Shown piece after piece: positions 1 through 9,879 of a stretch of 64,000 nucleotides of DNA; positions within the stretch are counted from its first letter, which is position 1, and every line of letters starts with the position of its first letter. Source of the DNA: Crocinitomix sp044361315 (lineage in GTDB: Bacteria > Bacteroidota > Bacteroidia > Flavobacteriales_D > Crocinitomicaceae); assembly GCA_044361315.1 (NCBI GenBank), contig JBIKJA010000004.1, positions 124,001 to 188,000 of the forward strand. The letters are read 5' to 3'. The notes under the pieces are model-generated. The model saw only the letters and a program-made list of their open reading frames with translations. It was not told the origin of the DNA and ran no database searches. The translations under genes were made by a program, and so were the position numbers.

Positions 1-2243
1 ATTCCTGAGTAGGAAATAATTTCACCCAATGCGGCTTTACGACTGGATAAAAATGGTTTTTTCTGACCATCGATGGAAGTGGCAACATCTGGATCGTATT
101 TTTTATATTCATTGGATGCATAAGCAATCGCCATGTAATAATAGGTTTTAAAATTCACCAATTTCCGATCGCCAATCGCAAATAAATCTTCTTTTACACT
201 GAATGAATGACGAAGCCCTGTATTTTCACCATCTACCATCACCGTTGGCACTGATCCGCCAATTTCATCATCATAATCATAATTCACCAACCGGGAAATA
301 GAATCTTTTATATCGCATTGATACACTAACCTTGCCTTAGAAAGATCATAAAGTTGAGTTGGCGAAACCTCGTCATTTGCTAATTGATACACTTGGTATC
401 CTTGAAACGTGTAAAAGTTATCAAATTCTTCGAGACCGCCAGGGTTAATTAAAAAGGGATCTAATTCCCGATAATTTTCATCAAAATTGTTTGAATTTGA
501 TTCATTATAAACAGAAATAACCAATTCATTTTCTAATTCCTGCACAGATAATTGAGGAGCATGAGGTCCATCTAAAACTTTAAAGCAATTATCAAATAAA
601 GCTTGTGCTTTATCATCTGCTTTTTGTAAGGCAATTACTGATTGAAAAGGATCTCCAGAAACAGATCTTGCCCAACAAATACCTGTGGTAATATTATTAA
701 CTGCGCCAGGCTTAAGGACAAAAGGCCCTGAAGATTGGGCAAATCGTCGATCATAAGGAACATTTCCAGCAGTTTGTTCGGTCCAAACTTCCTGAGGTAC
801 ACCTTCGGTTCCCCAGCCTAAGGTATCCGTATCGCCAGGAAACATGTAATTTGCTTTTACGGAGGCGAGTGCATCTGGATGACTTTGATGGCCGGTTCCT
901 CCATACACCAAAGGAGTTCCATCTTTCCAAAACCCACTGAGGTAATTATAATAATCCTGTCCAGAAATTGGATCGGTTTGAGCTGGAATTCCGCCTCCTC
1001 CCGTATTGTTGTAATATAAAAATCGGCGCATACCAAGGCGTTCGTTGTCCACAATTCCATCCCCGTAGCCAATTCCTAAACCTGTGTATGGAATTCCTCT
1101 TTTATCAAATATTTCATCCAACGATGAGCTTCCGGCTTCAAAAAGTGGGTTATCCATATTGTCATTGTCCAAATATGGTCCCTCAAAAAAATCGATACCT
1201 GCCGCAGGGGGACTAGCACCGTACCCCAAATAACCTCCTAAATTATCATCGTAAGCATCTCCATTGTAGCAATATCCGAGTCCACGAGTCACATCGCATC
1301 CAACATAATCATCGTTTGGGTTTCCCAAAGCTGCATCAATGAATACCCCAAAATAGGTATTGTACAAAGTTTGTGTCGAGCGATTGACCAATTCGTAATT
1401 GTAGAAAGTCATGTCGTTAATTTCATCATTCGTGGCAAAAGCAAATGCTTGGCACCTGATTTCCATTCCCAACGGATTTGCTCCTGTTTCTGTGTGGATA
1501 TTTCCTTTATCGTTCATTACCCACCAAACGGTTTGGTCGCCAAATAAGGTAACTGTTCGATCGGTTCGGCAATTAATTTCTTTTTCAATGTCGTACCAAG
1601 GATAATCTCCTTTTTCAGGTTCGTAAGTGCCATTTTCGTCTCGGTCGTAGAAAGGTGCGAGGTAATAATCTTGACCTATTGCAGTATTTCCATGCGCAGG
1701 CCATTCTAAGATAGACAATGGAATTTCATAATCAGGAAATTTTGTCGCTTGAATGTTTGTTCCATTTTCTGCATCTGCCAAACCAGCTTTAAACCACGAA
1801 TCAAAGAGCCTCACTTCGTCTTGTGTCACCACAAAATGTCGGTCGTATTTTTCACATTCGGAAGGAACGATTTCAGCTTCACCTGTATTTGTTAATGGGC
1901 CCGTCCAATAATCTTGTCCTTCGCGGTAACGAACGGCTGCAATTTTTAACTGGCCGTTGATATCGATTCCACCCAACCAAAGCGCTGAGGTAAATAAGGC
2001 CATGATGCCAGAACCTTTTGGAACTTCATATTGGGAAAGGTTTTGTCCAGCAATTTGCCATAAATTTCCTCCAGAATGAATCAATGCTTTGACATTATTA
2101 AATTCCAAAAAAGTAGAAGCGGAGGCAGGTGCACATCCTGCGGCACGATCATCCCCAAGTAAACCAGTATGGCTGCCATTGAGTGGTTGTGCTTGGCAAT
2201 AAATGTTGGCCAACAAGGCTATACAGAGAAATTTTATTTTCAT
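1..2243 (-). CDS. Large exported protein, partial (C-terminus beyond window start)
   Basis: The reading frame is open from an ATG at 2241-2243 (minus strand) to the window edge, about 747 codons; I checked the frame at several points along it. The N-terminus (MKIKFLCIALLANIYCQAQ) is a typical signal peptide ending in the AQ cleavage context common in this phylum. The body has no motif I can name but resembles long secreted Flavobacteriales proteins that report LWLGGID-type beta-rich segments and end in a T9SS sorting domain. That C-terminal domain, if present, lies outside the window. It lies upstream-to-downstream with another secreted T9SS protein (2348-6169) on the same strand. Function unknown; the call as exported protein is secure, T9SS cargo is inference. 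Confidence 0.8.
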   Translation of the reverse strand, partial: MKIKFLCIALLANIYCQAQPLNGSHTGLLGDDRAAGCAPASASTFLEFNNVKALIHSGGNLWQIAGQNLSQYEVPKGSGIMALFTSALWLGGIDINGQLKIAAVRYREGQDYWTGPLTNTGEAEIVPSECEKYDRHFVVTQDEVRLFDSWFKAGLADAENGTNIQATKFPDYEIPLSILEWPAHGNTAIGQDYYLAPFYDRDENGTYEPEKGDYPWYDIEKEINCRTDRTVTLFGDQTVWWVMNDKGNIHTETGANPLGMEIRCQAFAFATNDEINDMTFYNYELVNRSTQTLYNTYFGVFIDAALGNPNDDYVGCDVTRGLGYCYNGDAYDDNLGGYLGYGASPPAAGIDFFEGPYLDNDNMDNPLFEAGSSSLDEIFDKRGIPYTGLGIGYGDGIVDNERLGMRRFLYYNNTGGGGIPAQTDPISGQDYYNYLSGFWKDGTPLVYGGTGHQSHPDALASVKANYMFPGDTDTLGWGTEGVPQEVWTEQTAGNVPYDRRFAQSSGPFVLKPGAVNNITTGICWARSVSGDPFQSVIALQKADDKAQALFDNCFKVLDGPHAPQLSVQELENELVISVYNESNSNNFDENYRELDPFLINPGGLEEFDNFYTFQGYQVYQLANDEVSPTQLYDLSKARLVYQCDIKDSISRLVNYDYDDEIGGSVPTVMVDGENTGLRHSFSVKEDLFAIGDRKLVNFKTYYYMAIAYASNEYKKYDPDVATSIDGQKKPFLSSRKAALGEIISYSG

Positions 2244-2347
2244 ACGACGCAATTTAATAAAATTTTGAATAGGCAATTACATCGGAATCAAACAAAAAAT
2301 TGGAAAATTCTACTTGTCTTTTTTCAAAAAGTTGAATGAGATCATAA

Positions 2348-5300
2348 TTATTTCCGCACTAATTGAACCGTTCCTTGTCCGTTAAATGAGGTCTTATTTG
2401 TTGAAACAGCTTCGTAAACATAAAAGTAAACTCCAGATACACACTCATCTCCATTCATGTCCGTCCCGTCCCATCCGTCGGTAATCGAATTTAATTCAGC
2501 TACTTTTACTCCCCATCTGTTTTGAATAATACACTTGAAAGTTTGGATTCCAATGGTTTTAAATTCGAAGGTAAATTCGTCATTAATTCCATTTCCTCCA
2601 GGGCTAAAGATATTTGGTGCCACAAATTTTGGTTGAACATGTACGATGAGGTTCTTACAAGTGGTGTCGGCACAGCCATTTTTATTAAGGGCGATGAGAC
2701 AAACCTCATAAATTTTCTCTCCTACATAACTGGTGTCTGGTTGATAGAAATAACTATTAGTAATTTCCCAAGTGGCGTTTGGATGATCGAGGTTCCAGAA
2801 AAACGTAGTGTCCGCGAAAGGATCTCCGCCGTTCGTAAATTTTTCGGAAAGATTGGTAAAACTGGCTACTACTAATTCTGTTCCTTCCCAGCCTGCATCT
2901 AATTGATCAGAATTCACACTGAAATCGGCAATTGGACTGATTGAATCTAAGACCACTACTTGTGTGAGTATGCATCCATTATTGTCAATCACACTAATTT
3001 CATAATTCCCAGCATTTAAGCCGCCCCACGTAGAACTTGACGTGGTTTCACCCGTTTCTAAATTTTCCCACAAATAGGTATAATCTGGAACTCCACCAGT
3101 TACGGCTGCAAACACCACACCGTTTCCTGATTGGTAGCCATACAGTCGACACATTGCTGGTAGTTTGCCCAATTCTGAAAACGTCATTTCATCAGGTTGA
3201 GAAATTGTGAAAGTAACATTATTGGCACAGCCATTTTCATCTGTTAAGAGCAAGACATAATCTCCAGCAGGCATGTTGTAAGCAGAATCAACACCAATAC
3301 CATTTGCGCCAAAATAATTTGGTGTCCAGACGAATGAGATATTGTCATAAATTCCTTGTGCATTGTAGACGGAATCGACATTAGCAATTCCAGTTGCATC
3401 ACCAAAACAGAGCGGATCAATTGTGGTTAAAGTTGCATAAATTGAATCCGGTTGAAGTATTTGAAAAACAAGGGTGTCCATACATCCCGTTGCATCAGTA
3501 GCATAAACCGTATAAATTCCTGCGGACATGGAGTTATAAGTTGCTCCGGGTGATGGGTTTGCGGGAATCCACGTATATTCTAGAGGATCGTCACCCAAAA
3601 TCACATCCACCGTAGCAGAACCATCTGAAAAACCATAACAGGTCACATAATTAGCTTCGACGGTGTCTAAACCGAGGTCTTCGCCAGTGATAATGTTAAT
3701 TTCTTGATAAAATGCACAGCCATTTGTATCTGTAACCAAAACATCATAGGTGCCGAGACAAAGATCTTCTAAACTGCCAGTTGGATTGATTACTCCATTA
3801 AACTCGAAAATATATGGTGCAGCTCCATCTAAAGGGGTAACTACAATCAATCCATTACACGCTCCTTCGCACGATTCATCTAGAGTAATTACGCCACATT
3901 CAATCGAATCTAATTCAATAATTTCAACGGTGGCAGTAAAATAACAAGAATCAGCATCCAAAACTGTCAATGAATAAGTTCCTGGACATAAATCCGTGTA
4001 AATCCCCGTTGCATTAATTTCACCCTCTAAATCAAAAATGAATGGTGCAAATCCGCCTATCACCGAAATAGATGCTGTGCCATTGCAAATGTCATTACAC
4101 GTTTGGTGGGTCACATCAACAATTAAAGTGCCTGGTGCGCCAATCATAACTTCAACAGAATCGACACGCGTAATTGTGTCCCCAATTCCATTGTCCCATT
4201 TAACAGTAGCGGTGTACCATCCAGCACAAAGATTTGTAGCAGTGGGTGTGGTTTGACCGCCTGGCATCCAAACAACACTTGAAAATTCAAGTTCAGAACA
4301 ATCGCTTTCAGCTATAATGGTTGCGGTTCCTTCGCAAAATCCACATGGTTGAGGTGTGGTAGAGAAAGATAAATCGACAAAATCATAATCCCACGATTCG
4401 ACAAAGTTTTTTCCAGAAGCAAACATTTGTTCACGCGTAAAGCGGATATCATAACAAGTATCTTGGAGCGAATACGCTTCAATATAATTTAAATCGTGGG
4501 TATAAACGATTACACTGTCTTCGGTTCCTACATAAACATTTCCGCAAGGATCGGTATCAATTCCACCGCAAAAAGCTAAATCGCCGTAAGGGGTTACATC
4601 GAAAGGAGTTACCACCTCTGATCCTAATAAAGCGCCAGTAGCCTTGTTCCAACGGTAAAGGACATCGCCATCGTAAGTATAAATATCTTGCGCAACCGCA
4701 ATTCCATTGTACCCATTTACAGAATACCAAGTTGGTCCTTCACCTGTCATTACTTCATGTCCTAAATAAGCAATACATGAAATTTCTTTGAAGGTGTGGC
4801 TGGTTGGTGCTTCCCAGATAATGGTGGCGGGATCAGCTAAATCAATTTTATACAACGTATTATTGTAAAGAGGTACCGCATCGCCAGAGCACAATAAATA
4901 ATAATATTCGCCTAATAAATCAATGTCCAAAAATGTTGCGTCTGTCAAATTAGGCGGCGAGGGAACTAAGGGAGCGTGACGAGATCTAGAGGTCAAATCA
5001 CCGTCAATTACAACGATATGTGATTCGCGAGGAAGACCTCCTGCGCCAATAACCAGTTTATCAGTTGCCGGATTATAATTTAACCGCCATAATTCGCCTG
5101 GATCATCCGCTAAGGGATCAAGGAACATACTTGCAGTCACAATTCCTGCCGAATTCAATCGCCAGACATCTTCAATTCCTAAGAAGATGGTTACAAACAT
5201 ATAATAAGTATCCCCGTTGTGAGGATTCATGTCCATACCCCCATAAAAAGTATTCAATGCCCCTGGACTTAACCAAACCCATTCTAAAGTTCCCGCATTA

Positions 5301-6169
5301 TCATAATGCGCAATTTCATTTCCAATTTGTCCGAGAACTGAACAATTCCCTTCAAAATCAGCAGCTACATCATAGCCTTGTTGAACGTCGGTAAATGGCA
5401 GTGCAGGCACTAACCAAGGATCAATAATCAATGGTTGACTTTTATCGTAATTTTCTAGTTGAAAAGTAATTATGTTATTTGAACTAAGTGTATAGTTTGT
5501 TTTTATTTCTTCTTTCGAATTTCCTTCCCATGCAGTGGGGGCAAGGTCTAAAAACGGATCTAATTCAGATTCAATTAAAAGATTTCCTTCAAGTTGTTTA
5601 GCTATTTTTGCGTTTAAAAACTGGAGCTTAATATCGGCTGGATTACCTGAAGGATGAACGATAAATTCGTATTTTAAACCACCATCCAAGGGCAAAATAA
5701 AACGTAAGTCAATGTTTTTATAAACGTTTTTATAAATGAGTTCTTGATACGAAGGCGAAACGATTGTTTTTTTGGTGTCTATCTTATCTTGAAAATGAAC
5801 GGTGTGTTTGTTTAATAAATTCGGTGAAATTAAGGCCGATGGATTTGAATTGAGCCATTTTAATTGAAAGTAATGAATTTTTACCGGGTTAATTGGCTCG
5901 CCATGTTCCATTTTTTCGTGCCGTTCTCTTAATTCGGTGCCAGATAACTTTTCTTTTTGACCAACAATCAATTGATCTTTAGCGAAATAAAAATAATAAT
6001 CGCCGTATCTGCCGTGATATAAAATTTCGCTTTCAAAAAGAGGGTCGTACAAACCTTTATTTTCAATGAAGCCTAAATTTGAGAATGGTTTTTGTACCCA
6101 ATTTGATTGGAGGTCTTGCGAAAAGGCATTTGACCAAACAAAGAAGCATACAAAAAGTAGAACGCGCAT
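2348..6169 (-). CDS. Multidomain T9SS type B sorting-domain protein with SprB-like repeats
   Basis: 1273 residues. A signal peptide (about 1-17, ending NAFSQ) is followed by an N-terminal beta-rich domain (about 30-250) with a GFIENKG motif seen in large Bacteroidota surface proteins (DUF7948-like). Residues about 260-620 look like a beta-propeller. From about 690 to 1110 there are five degenerate repeats of about 75-85 residues with a Cys near the start, a GTY/GIYTV element and an NGC element, the pattern of SprB repeats. The last 90 residues (IFSPGGNGINDEF, NRWGVKV, WDGTDMNGDE, SGVYFYVYEA) are a gliding-type T9SS type B C-terminal domain. Expected to cross the outer membrane through T9SS and act on the cell surface. 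A paralogous C-terminus occurs at 63431-64000. Exact role unknown. Confidence 0.9.
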   Translation of the reverse strand: MRVLLFVCFFVWSNAFSQDLQSNWVQKPFSNLGFIENKGLYDPLFESEILYHGRYGDYYFYFAKDQLIVGQKEKLSGTELRERHEKMEHGEPINPVKIHYFQLKWLNSNPSALISPNLLNKHTVHFQDKIDTKKTIVSPSYQELIYKNVYKNIDLRFILPLDGGLKYEFIVHPSGNPADIKLQFLNAKIAKQLEGNLLIESELDPFLDLAPTAWEGNSKEEIKTNYTLSSNNIITFQLENYDKSQPLIIDPWLVPALPFTDVQQGYDVAADFEGNCSVLGQIGNEIAHYDNAGTLEWVWLSPGALNTFYGGMDMNPHNGDTYYMFVTIFLGIEDVWRLNSAGIVTASMFLDPLADDPGELWRLNYNPATDKLVIGAGGLPRESHIVVIDGDLTSRSRHAPLVPSPPNLTDATFLDIDLLGEYYYLLCSGDAVPLYNNTLYKIDLADPATIIWEAPTSHTFKEISCIAYLGHEVMTGEGPTWYSVNGYNGIAVAQDIYTYDGDVLYRWNKATGALLGSEVVTPFDVTPYGDLAFCGGIDTDPCGNVYVGTEDSVIVYTHDLNYIEAYSLQDTCYDIRFTREQMFASGKNFVESWDYDFVDLSFSTTPQPCGFCEGTATIIAESDCSELEFSSVVWMPGGQTTPTATNLCAGWYTATVKWDNGIGDTITRVDSVEVMIGAPGTLIVDVTHQTCNDICNGTASISVIGGFAPFIFDLEGEINATGIYTDLCPGTYSLTVLDADSCYFTATVEIIELDSIECGVITLDESCEGACNGLIVVTPLDGAAPYIFEFNGVINPTGSLEDLCLGTYDVLVTDTNGCAFYQEINIITGEDLGLDTVEANYVTCYGFSDGSATVDVILGDDPLEYTWIPANPSPGATYNSMSAGIYTVYATDATGCMDTLVFQILQPDSIYATLTTIDPLCFGDATGIANVDSVYNAQGIYDNISFVWTPNYFGANGIGVDSAYNMPAGDYVLLLTDENGCANNVTFTISQPDEMTFSELGKLPAMCRLYGYQSGNGVVFAAVTGGVPDYTYLWENLETGETTSSSTWGGLNAGNYEISVIDNNGCILTQVVVLDSISPIADFSVNSDQLDAGWEGTELVVASFTNLSEKFTNGGDPFADTTFFWNLDHPNATWEITNSYFYQPDTSYVGEKIYEVCLIALNKNGCADTTCKNLIVHVQPKFVAPNIFSPGGNGINDEFTFEFKTIGIQTFKCIIQNRWGVKVAELNSITDGWDGTDMNGDECVSGVYFYVYEAVSTNKTSFNGQGTVQLVRK

Positions 6170-6431
6170 TAATCGTTTATTTGTTTAAGAGACGTAAAAT
6201 ACAAAATAAAGGTTGATAAATGCCTTTAAAGATGAAAGTAATTTTGAATTCGCTCGACCAATGTGTTCAGCGAATGAGAAAATCAAGCCAATTTAAATCG
6301 AATTAGTCTAGGAATAATTATCCTTATTTGCTCATGTCAAGTTGATTAGGAGCCGTCTTTGGAAACTAATCAATAGCAGGTGTTTGAAGCGAGAGTTTTT
6401 GATGAAGGACAAAATTTAGGGCTTAAAACCA

Positions 6432-6481
6432 CAGTTCGACTCTAAATTACCATTCAGATTTTTTTAAAATTTGATGGATTA
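6432..6481 (+). repeat. Dispersed intergenic repeat, copy 1
   Basis: This 50-bp segment (starting CAGTTCGACTCTAAATTACC and ending AAATTTGATGGATTA) recurs at 53884-53931 with only a T/C change and a short indel/substitution in the T-rich middle. CCATT/C and GATGG segments within it could form a weak stem. It lies in the gene-poor stretch 6170-7227. Other members, and its nature, cannot be judged from one window. Confidence 0.7.
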
Positions 6482-6652
6482 GCGATTTTCTCTGTGTTTA
6501 TGAGTCAATTTATTAAAATTAGTAGGCTAGTTAAAATAATGTCAGCCGAATTTTCGCATAGAAAAACATGATTTTTTCGTCAAAACAACTCGAAATAGCC
6601 CGCTATTACTTCGTTGCTTTTTCTCAAACTCAAGCTTTTCTAGGCGATCTGA

Positions 6653-7231
6653 ATGAAATTTAAAATCGAACTGAGGCTTAAAATTATTCAATCGTTTAAT
6701 TCGCCAAAAGGATTAAGAGCATCAGACGGGACAAAACCTTTACCTCCAGTGATCGTTGGTATGGATAATTTAGAAGGAATTATGCGGTTAAATTTTTTCG
6801 ATTATTTGTCTGGTGACGATACGTTTAAAAAATTTGTAAAGAAAACTTTTGACAAGTTAAATCTTTCATAAACAAGTACAATTGATATTCCTAAATCTTT
6901 AGTTGTTTAAACAAAAAAACAACTAGCGTCCGAGCTATTTCAGGTGAAATTGATATCGAATGGACAAATTGAGCAGCAAAAAAGAGCTTTTCTTTCAGAA
7001 ATATTAGTTTAGCTACAATCTTATTTAACATTCAAAGAGCTTGCGTTTGGCTAAATGACTGCCGAAGAAATTGAAATGTTTGGAACGGTGGAAGCAGGAA
7101 CCTTATTTATGTGTACATCGGCTTAATGTTCGGCCCCAATTCGAAAACGCAGTGAATTAAGAACATTTTTGAACGAACAAAAATAAAATGAACCTGAGCA
7201 AATTGAAAAAGTTATCTTTGTAAACGAATGA
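6653..7231 (+). pseudogene. Possible decayed gene in a gene-poor stretch
   Basis: The 1058 bp between 6170 and 7227 hold no convincing intact gene. One frame reads from an ATG at 6653 (72 codons, ending KKTFDKLNLS) and then continues through in-frame stops at 6869, 6908, 7010, 7052, 7124 and 7184 to a final TGA at 7229-7231, which overlaps the ATG of the MFS gene in an ATGA arrangement. The short peptides between stops (for example MTAEEIEMFGTVEAGTLF and NEPEQIEKVIFVNE) look protein-like and stops are fewer than I would expect in AT-rich random DNA. I do not recognise the family. It may equally be non-coding DNA, so confidence is low. Confidence 0.25.
7213..7220 (+). promoter_or_regulatory. 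Putative -7 box of the MFS gene
   Basis: TATCTTTG matches the Bacteroidota -7 consensus TAnnTTTG and ends 7 nt before the ATG at 7228, which would give a leaderless or nearly leaderless transcript. No TTG lies at the expected -33 position, so this could be a chance match. Confidence 0.3.
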
Positions 7232-8457
7232 ATACAAGACTCCTTCCCGCTTATTTGCTAACTTTTGTTAATACATTAGGATATAGTATTTTAATGCCCG
7301 TTTTGCCCTTTATTGTCGCGGGATACGGTGCGCCTAAGTGGGTTTTTGGATTGATGCTTTCACTTTATGCTGCTTTTCAATTTGTTGGCGCACCCTTTTT
7401 AGGAGCTTTATCAGATGCTTGGGGGCGAAAACCAATTTTATTGATTAGTCAAACGGGCACCTTGTTGAGTTGGTTTATATTTTTGATTGCCTTGTATCTG
7501 CCAGATTACACCATATTTGGCCTTGCGATTGGATTAATAGTGATTGGATTTTCAAGGGCTTTAGACGGGATTACAGGGGGGAATACGTCGGTTGCAAATG
7601 CCTATATATCGGACATTACCACTCGCGAGGAAAAATCGTATATTTTTGGATATTTGGGGGGGATAACAGGAATTGGAATGATTGTAGGGCCTGGAATTGG
7701 GGGATTAACTTCTTCGACGTCTTTTGGTTTTAAAGGGACAATTCTTGTGGCCATTTTGATTTCAACCTTTACCTTGATTGCAATTATTTTTTGGTTAAAA
7801 GAATCGCTTTTACCAGAAAATCGAACACCACGACGAAGGGGATCTGTCTTTAAAAGTTTCCTAATTTTAAGAAGATTTAGAGCCCTAAACGCCAACCCAA
7901 TTATCAAATTACTGTTTATTACAAAGTTGTTTTTTTCGATAATGATGGCCTTCTACATTTCCTCTATCGCTTTATTTATTATCGATTTGTTTGGTTATAA
8001 CGAACGTGAATTGGGTATTTTTATGTTGGTGGTTGGCTTGTTTTTGGCTTTTAATCAGGCATTTATGTCTCGCCGAGTGATCAAAAAAATTGGAGAATTT
8101 CCTACCTTACTTTTGGGATTAGCTTTGTCTGCTATTGGATTGATTTGTATTACATTAACATCCAATTTTTGGCTCTATATTTCATTTTACTATATTATGA
8201 ATCTTGGATTATCGCTCAGTTTCCCAACCTTTAATGCCTTAATATCCATTCATGCCGACCCGAAAAAATTAGGCGAGGTAATGGGCGTAAGTGAGTCGAT
8301 CAATTCTTTTTCATTGGCACTATTTCCAATTCTTGGAGCTGCGCTTTACGGGTTTTTTGGATTTCCAGTATATTATTTCTTCGCAACCCTTCCGATTATT
8401 GCATTTATAATTGCGTATACAGGTTATAAAAGAATTGGGAAGGCATCCCTACAGTAA
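7228..8457 (+). CDS. MFS transporter (TetA-like drug:H+ antiporter family)
   Basis: 409 residues, the normal length for a 12-TM major facilitator. The N-terminal half begins with a membrane segment (LLPAYLLTFVNTLGYSILMP) and carries the family motif A in the loop between TM2 and TM3 (GALSDAWGRKP). A further motif-like segment GGLTSSTSFGF follows TM5. A charged central loop (LPENRTPRRRGS, about 195-205) separates the halves. Inner-membrane efflux or uptake driven by protons; substrate cannot be told from sequence. The related tetracycline/quinolone efflux branch is the closest I recognise, but no resistance should be assumed. It is followed after 78 bp by a UbiA-like gene and a small membrane gene on the same strand. 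Confidence 0.85.
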   Translation: MNTRLLPAYLLTFVNTLGYSILMPVLPFIVAGYGAPKWVFGLMLSLYAAFQFVGAPFLGALSDAWGRKPILLISQTGTLLSWFIFLIALYLPDYTIFGLAIGLIVIGFSRALDGITGGNTSVANAYISDITTREEKSYIFGYLGGITGIGMIVGPGIGGLTSSTSFGFKGTILVAILISTFTLIAIIFWLKESLLPENRTPRRRGSVFKSFLILRRFRALNANPIIKLLFITKLFFSIMMAFYISSIALFIIDLFGYNERELGIFMLVVGLFLAFNQAFMSRRVIKKIGEFPTLLLGLALSAIGLICITLTSNFWLYISFYYIMNLGLSLSFPTFNALISIHADPKKLGEVMGVSESINSFSLALFPILGAALYGFFGFPVYYFFATLPIIAFIIAYTGYKRIGKASLQ

Positions 8458-8535
8458 TTTGATAGAAATGACTATTTTTGAAGCACCGCTCCTTAATAGT
8501 ATAAGCGAAGTGGCTTAGTCATAAATTATATCAAC

Positions 8536-9375
8536 GTGAACGCAACCAAAGAAAAACCATATTTCCTTCGCATAACGCTTTTTATAGTTGCGTCGCTTGC
8601 CTTGATTTTTAGTGGTTTTTTACTCAATAACGATAAAACGATCCTAAAGTTTTTAACCTTAATGCTTTGCACCAGTAGCGGGGTAGTCATTGTTTATCGG
8701 TTAAACGATGCCTCGGGTAATTCACTTTCTTTTATGGCTCAAATTGTGAAATTTCTTCAAAATAAATTTCATCAGTTTGTTATCGCACAATTTATCGTGT
8801 TTTGTTTACCGCTCGCTTTTTTTTATTTAGATAGGCAAAGTTTTTTTATGCTTTCAATGGCAGGTTTGCTTGGACTTTTTTATACCGTTAGTGTTCGGAT
8901 TAATGGAAAATCTCAAGCGCTGAAAAAGATTTTTTTGGTTAAAAATATAAGTATTGGTTTGGCGTGGGGTTTGTTGGTCCTAGTTGGAGCAGGTGAAACC
9001 ACACATCCGTTTTTATTTCCGCTATTTTGCTTTGTAAGTGTTCAGGTATTTATAGGCAGTGTAATCAGAGATTTACCCGATGTCAATTATGATGAAGAAA
9101 GTGGCATTCGCAGTTTGCCACGTATTTTGGGCACCCGAAAATCACTGCTGGTTTTACATTTAATGAATGCGTTATCGTGTTTAGTTTTCATCGTAGATAA
9201 AGAGTTGAATTGGTCGTTGATACTGGGTTTAGTTGTTGTGTTTTGGAGGTTTGTTAATTTGTTGGGATGTGCTTTTCAGCCACGCAATCTAATTTGGAGT
9301 CAATTCGTAAATTTAGGTACTTGTCTGGTGATTTTTTTGATGGTTTTTATCAATTACCGACTTGGATTAATTTGA
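8536..9375 (+). CDS. UbiA-like prenyltransferase-family membrane protein, first Asp motif missing
   Basis: 279 residues, about eight hydrophobic segments, GTG start. Residues 178-198 (RDLPDVNYDEESGIRSLP) match the second aspartate-rich motif of UbiA prenyltransferases (D179, D182, D186, then the usual SGIRSLP-like tail). The first motif, normally NDxxDxxxD in the loop after TM2, is replaced by YRLNDASG (54-61) with only one Asp. UbiA enzymes use both motifs to bind Mg2+ and the prenyl diphosphate, so activity on the usual substrates is doubtful or altered. A second protein of the same kind is at 56304-57134. It lies between an MFS transporter and a small membrane protein, 12 bp before the latter, suggesting co-transcription. 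Confidence 0.6.
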   Translation: MNATKEKPYFLRITLFIVASLALIFSGFLLNNDKTILKFLTLMLCTSSGVVIVYRLNDASGNSLSFMAQIVKFLQNKFHQFVIAQFIVFCLPLAFFYLDRQSFFMLSMAGLLGLFYTVSVRINGKSQALKKIFLVKNISIGLAWGLLVLVGAGETTHPFLFPLFCFVSVQVFIGSVIRDLPDVNYDEESGIRSLPRILGTRKSLLVLHLMNALSCLVFIVDKELNWSLILGLVVVFWRFVNLLGCAFQPRNLIWSQFVNLGTCLVIFLMVFINYRLGLI

Positions 9376-9387
9376 TTTATAGATCAA

Positions 9388-9879
9388 ATGGAATACTTTA
9401 CAACCATAAGTTCAGAATTTTGGATTATTACCGTCCTAGGTTCAGCAAGCATTTTCACCATTTTATGGGGATTGGATGGTCTTACCCATAAAAAATTAGT
9501 GGAGGTTGACCTTACCGACAAAGAACTTCAAACTCACCGCCAAATTTTGGTGGCTTCATTTTTAATGGAAATTTCTCTGGGACTCGTTTTTTGGTTTGGC
9601 TATGCCATGTTGCCATTTTTTATTTCTTTTTTTATCGTGCGGACAGTTCATGAGTTTATTGATGAACTTCAATTCCATGTCAAAAGATGTACTCCTTACG
9701 AATCGTATTTGCATTTAGGCATGTGGATGAGTGTCTTGGTGAAAACTTCAGCCCTTGTGATGTGGGGTTTTGGGAGCCGATACGATGGGTTTTTGGAATT
9801 GCCTGTTTACTATTATTGTTGGATGGCAATTGTGTTGGCGTTTATGTCCTTTATTAGTTACAAGGAGTGGTACCGGTAA
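9388..9879 (+). CDS. Small four-TM membrane protein, function unknown
   Basis: 163 residues with four clear hydrophobic segments (about 10-28, 52-70, 72-85/108-126 and 138-157) and charged loops such as THKKLVEVDLTDKE. A short motif FHVKRC(T)PYES sits in the loop after the third helix. I do not recognise a family. It follows the UbiA-like gene by 12 bp and probably shares its transcript. Its stop codon directly abuts the stop of the convergent gene at 9880 with no spacer. Confidence 0.7.
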   Translation: MEYFTTISSEFWIITVLGSASIFTILWGLDGLTHKKLVEVDLTDKELQTHRQILVASFLMEISLGLVFWFGYAMLPFFISFFIVRTVHEFIDELQFHVKRCTPYESYLHLGMWMSVLVKTSALVMWGFGSRYDGFLELPVYYYCWMAIVLAFMSFISYKEWYR

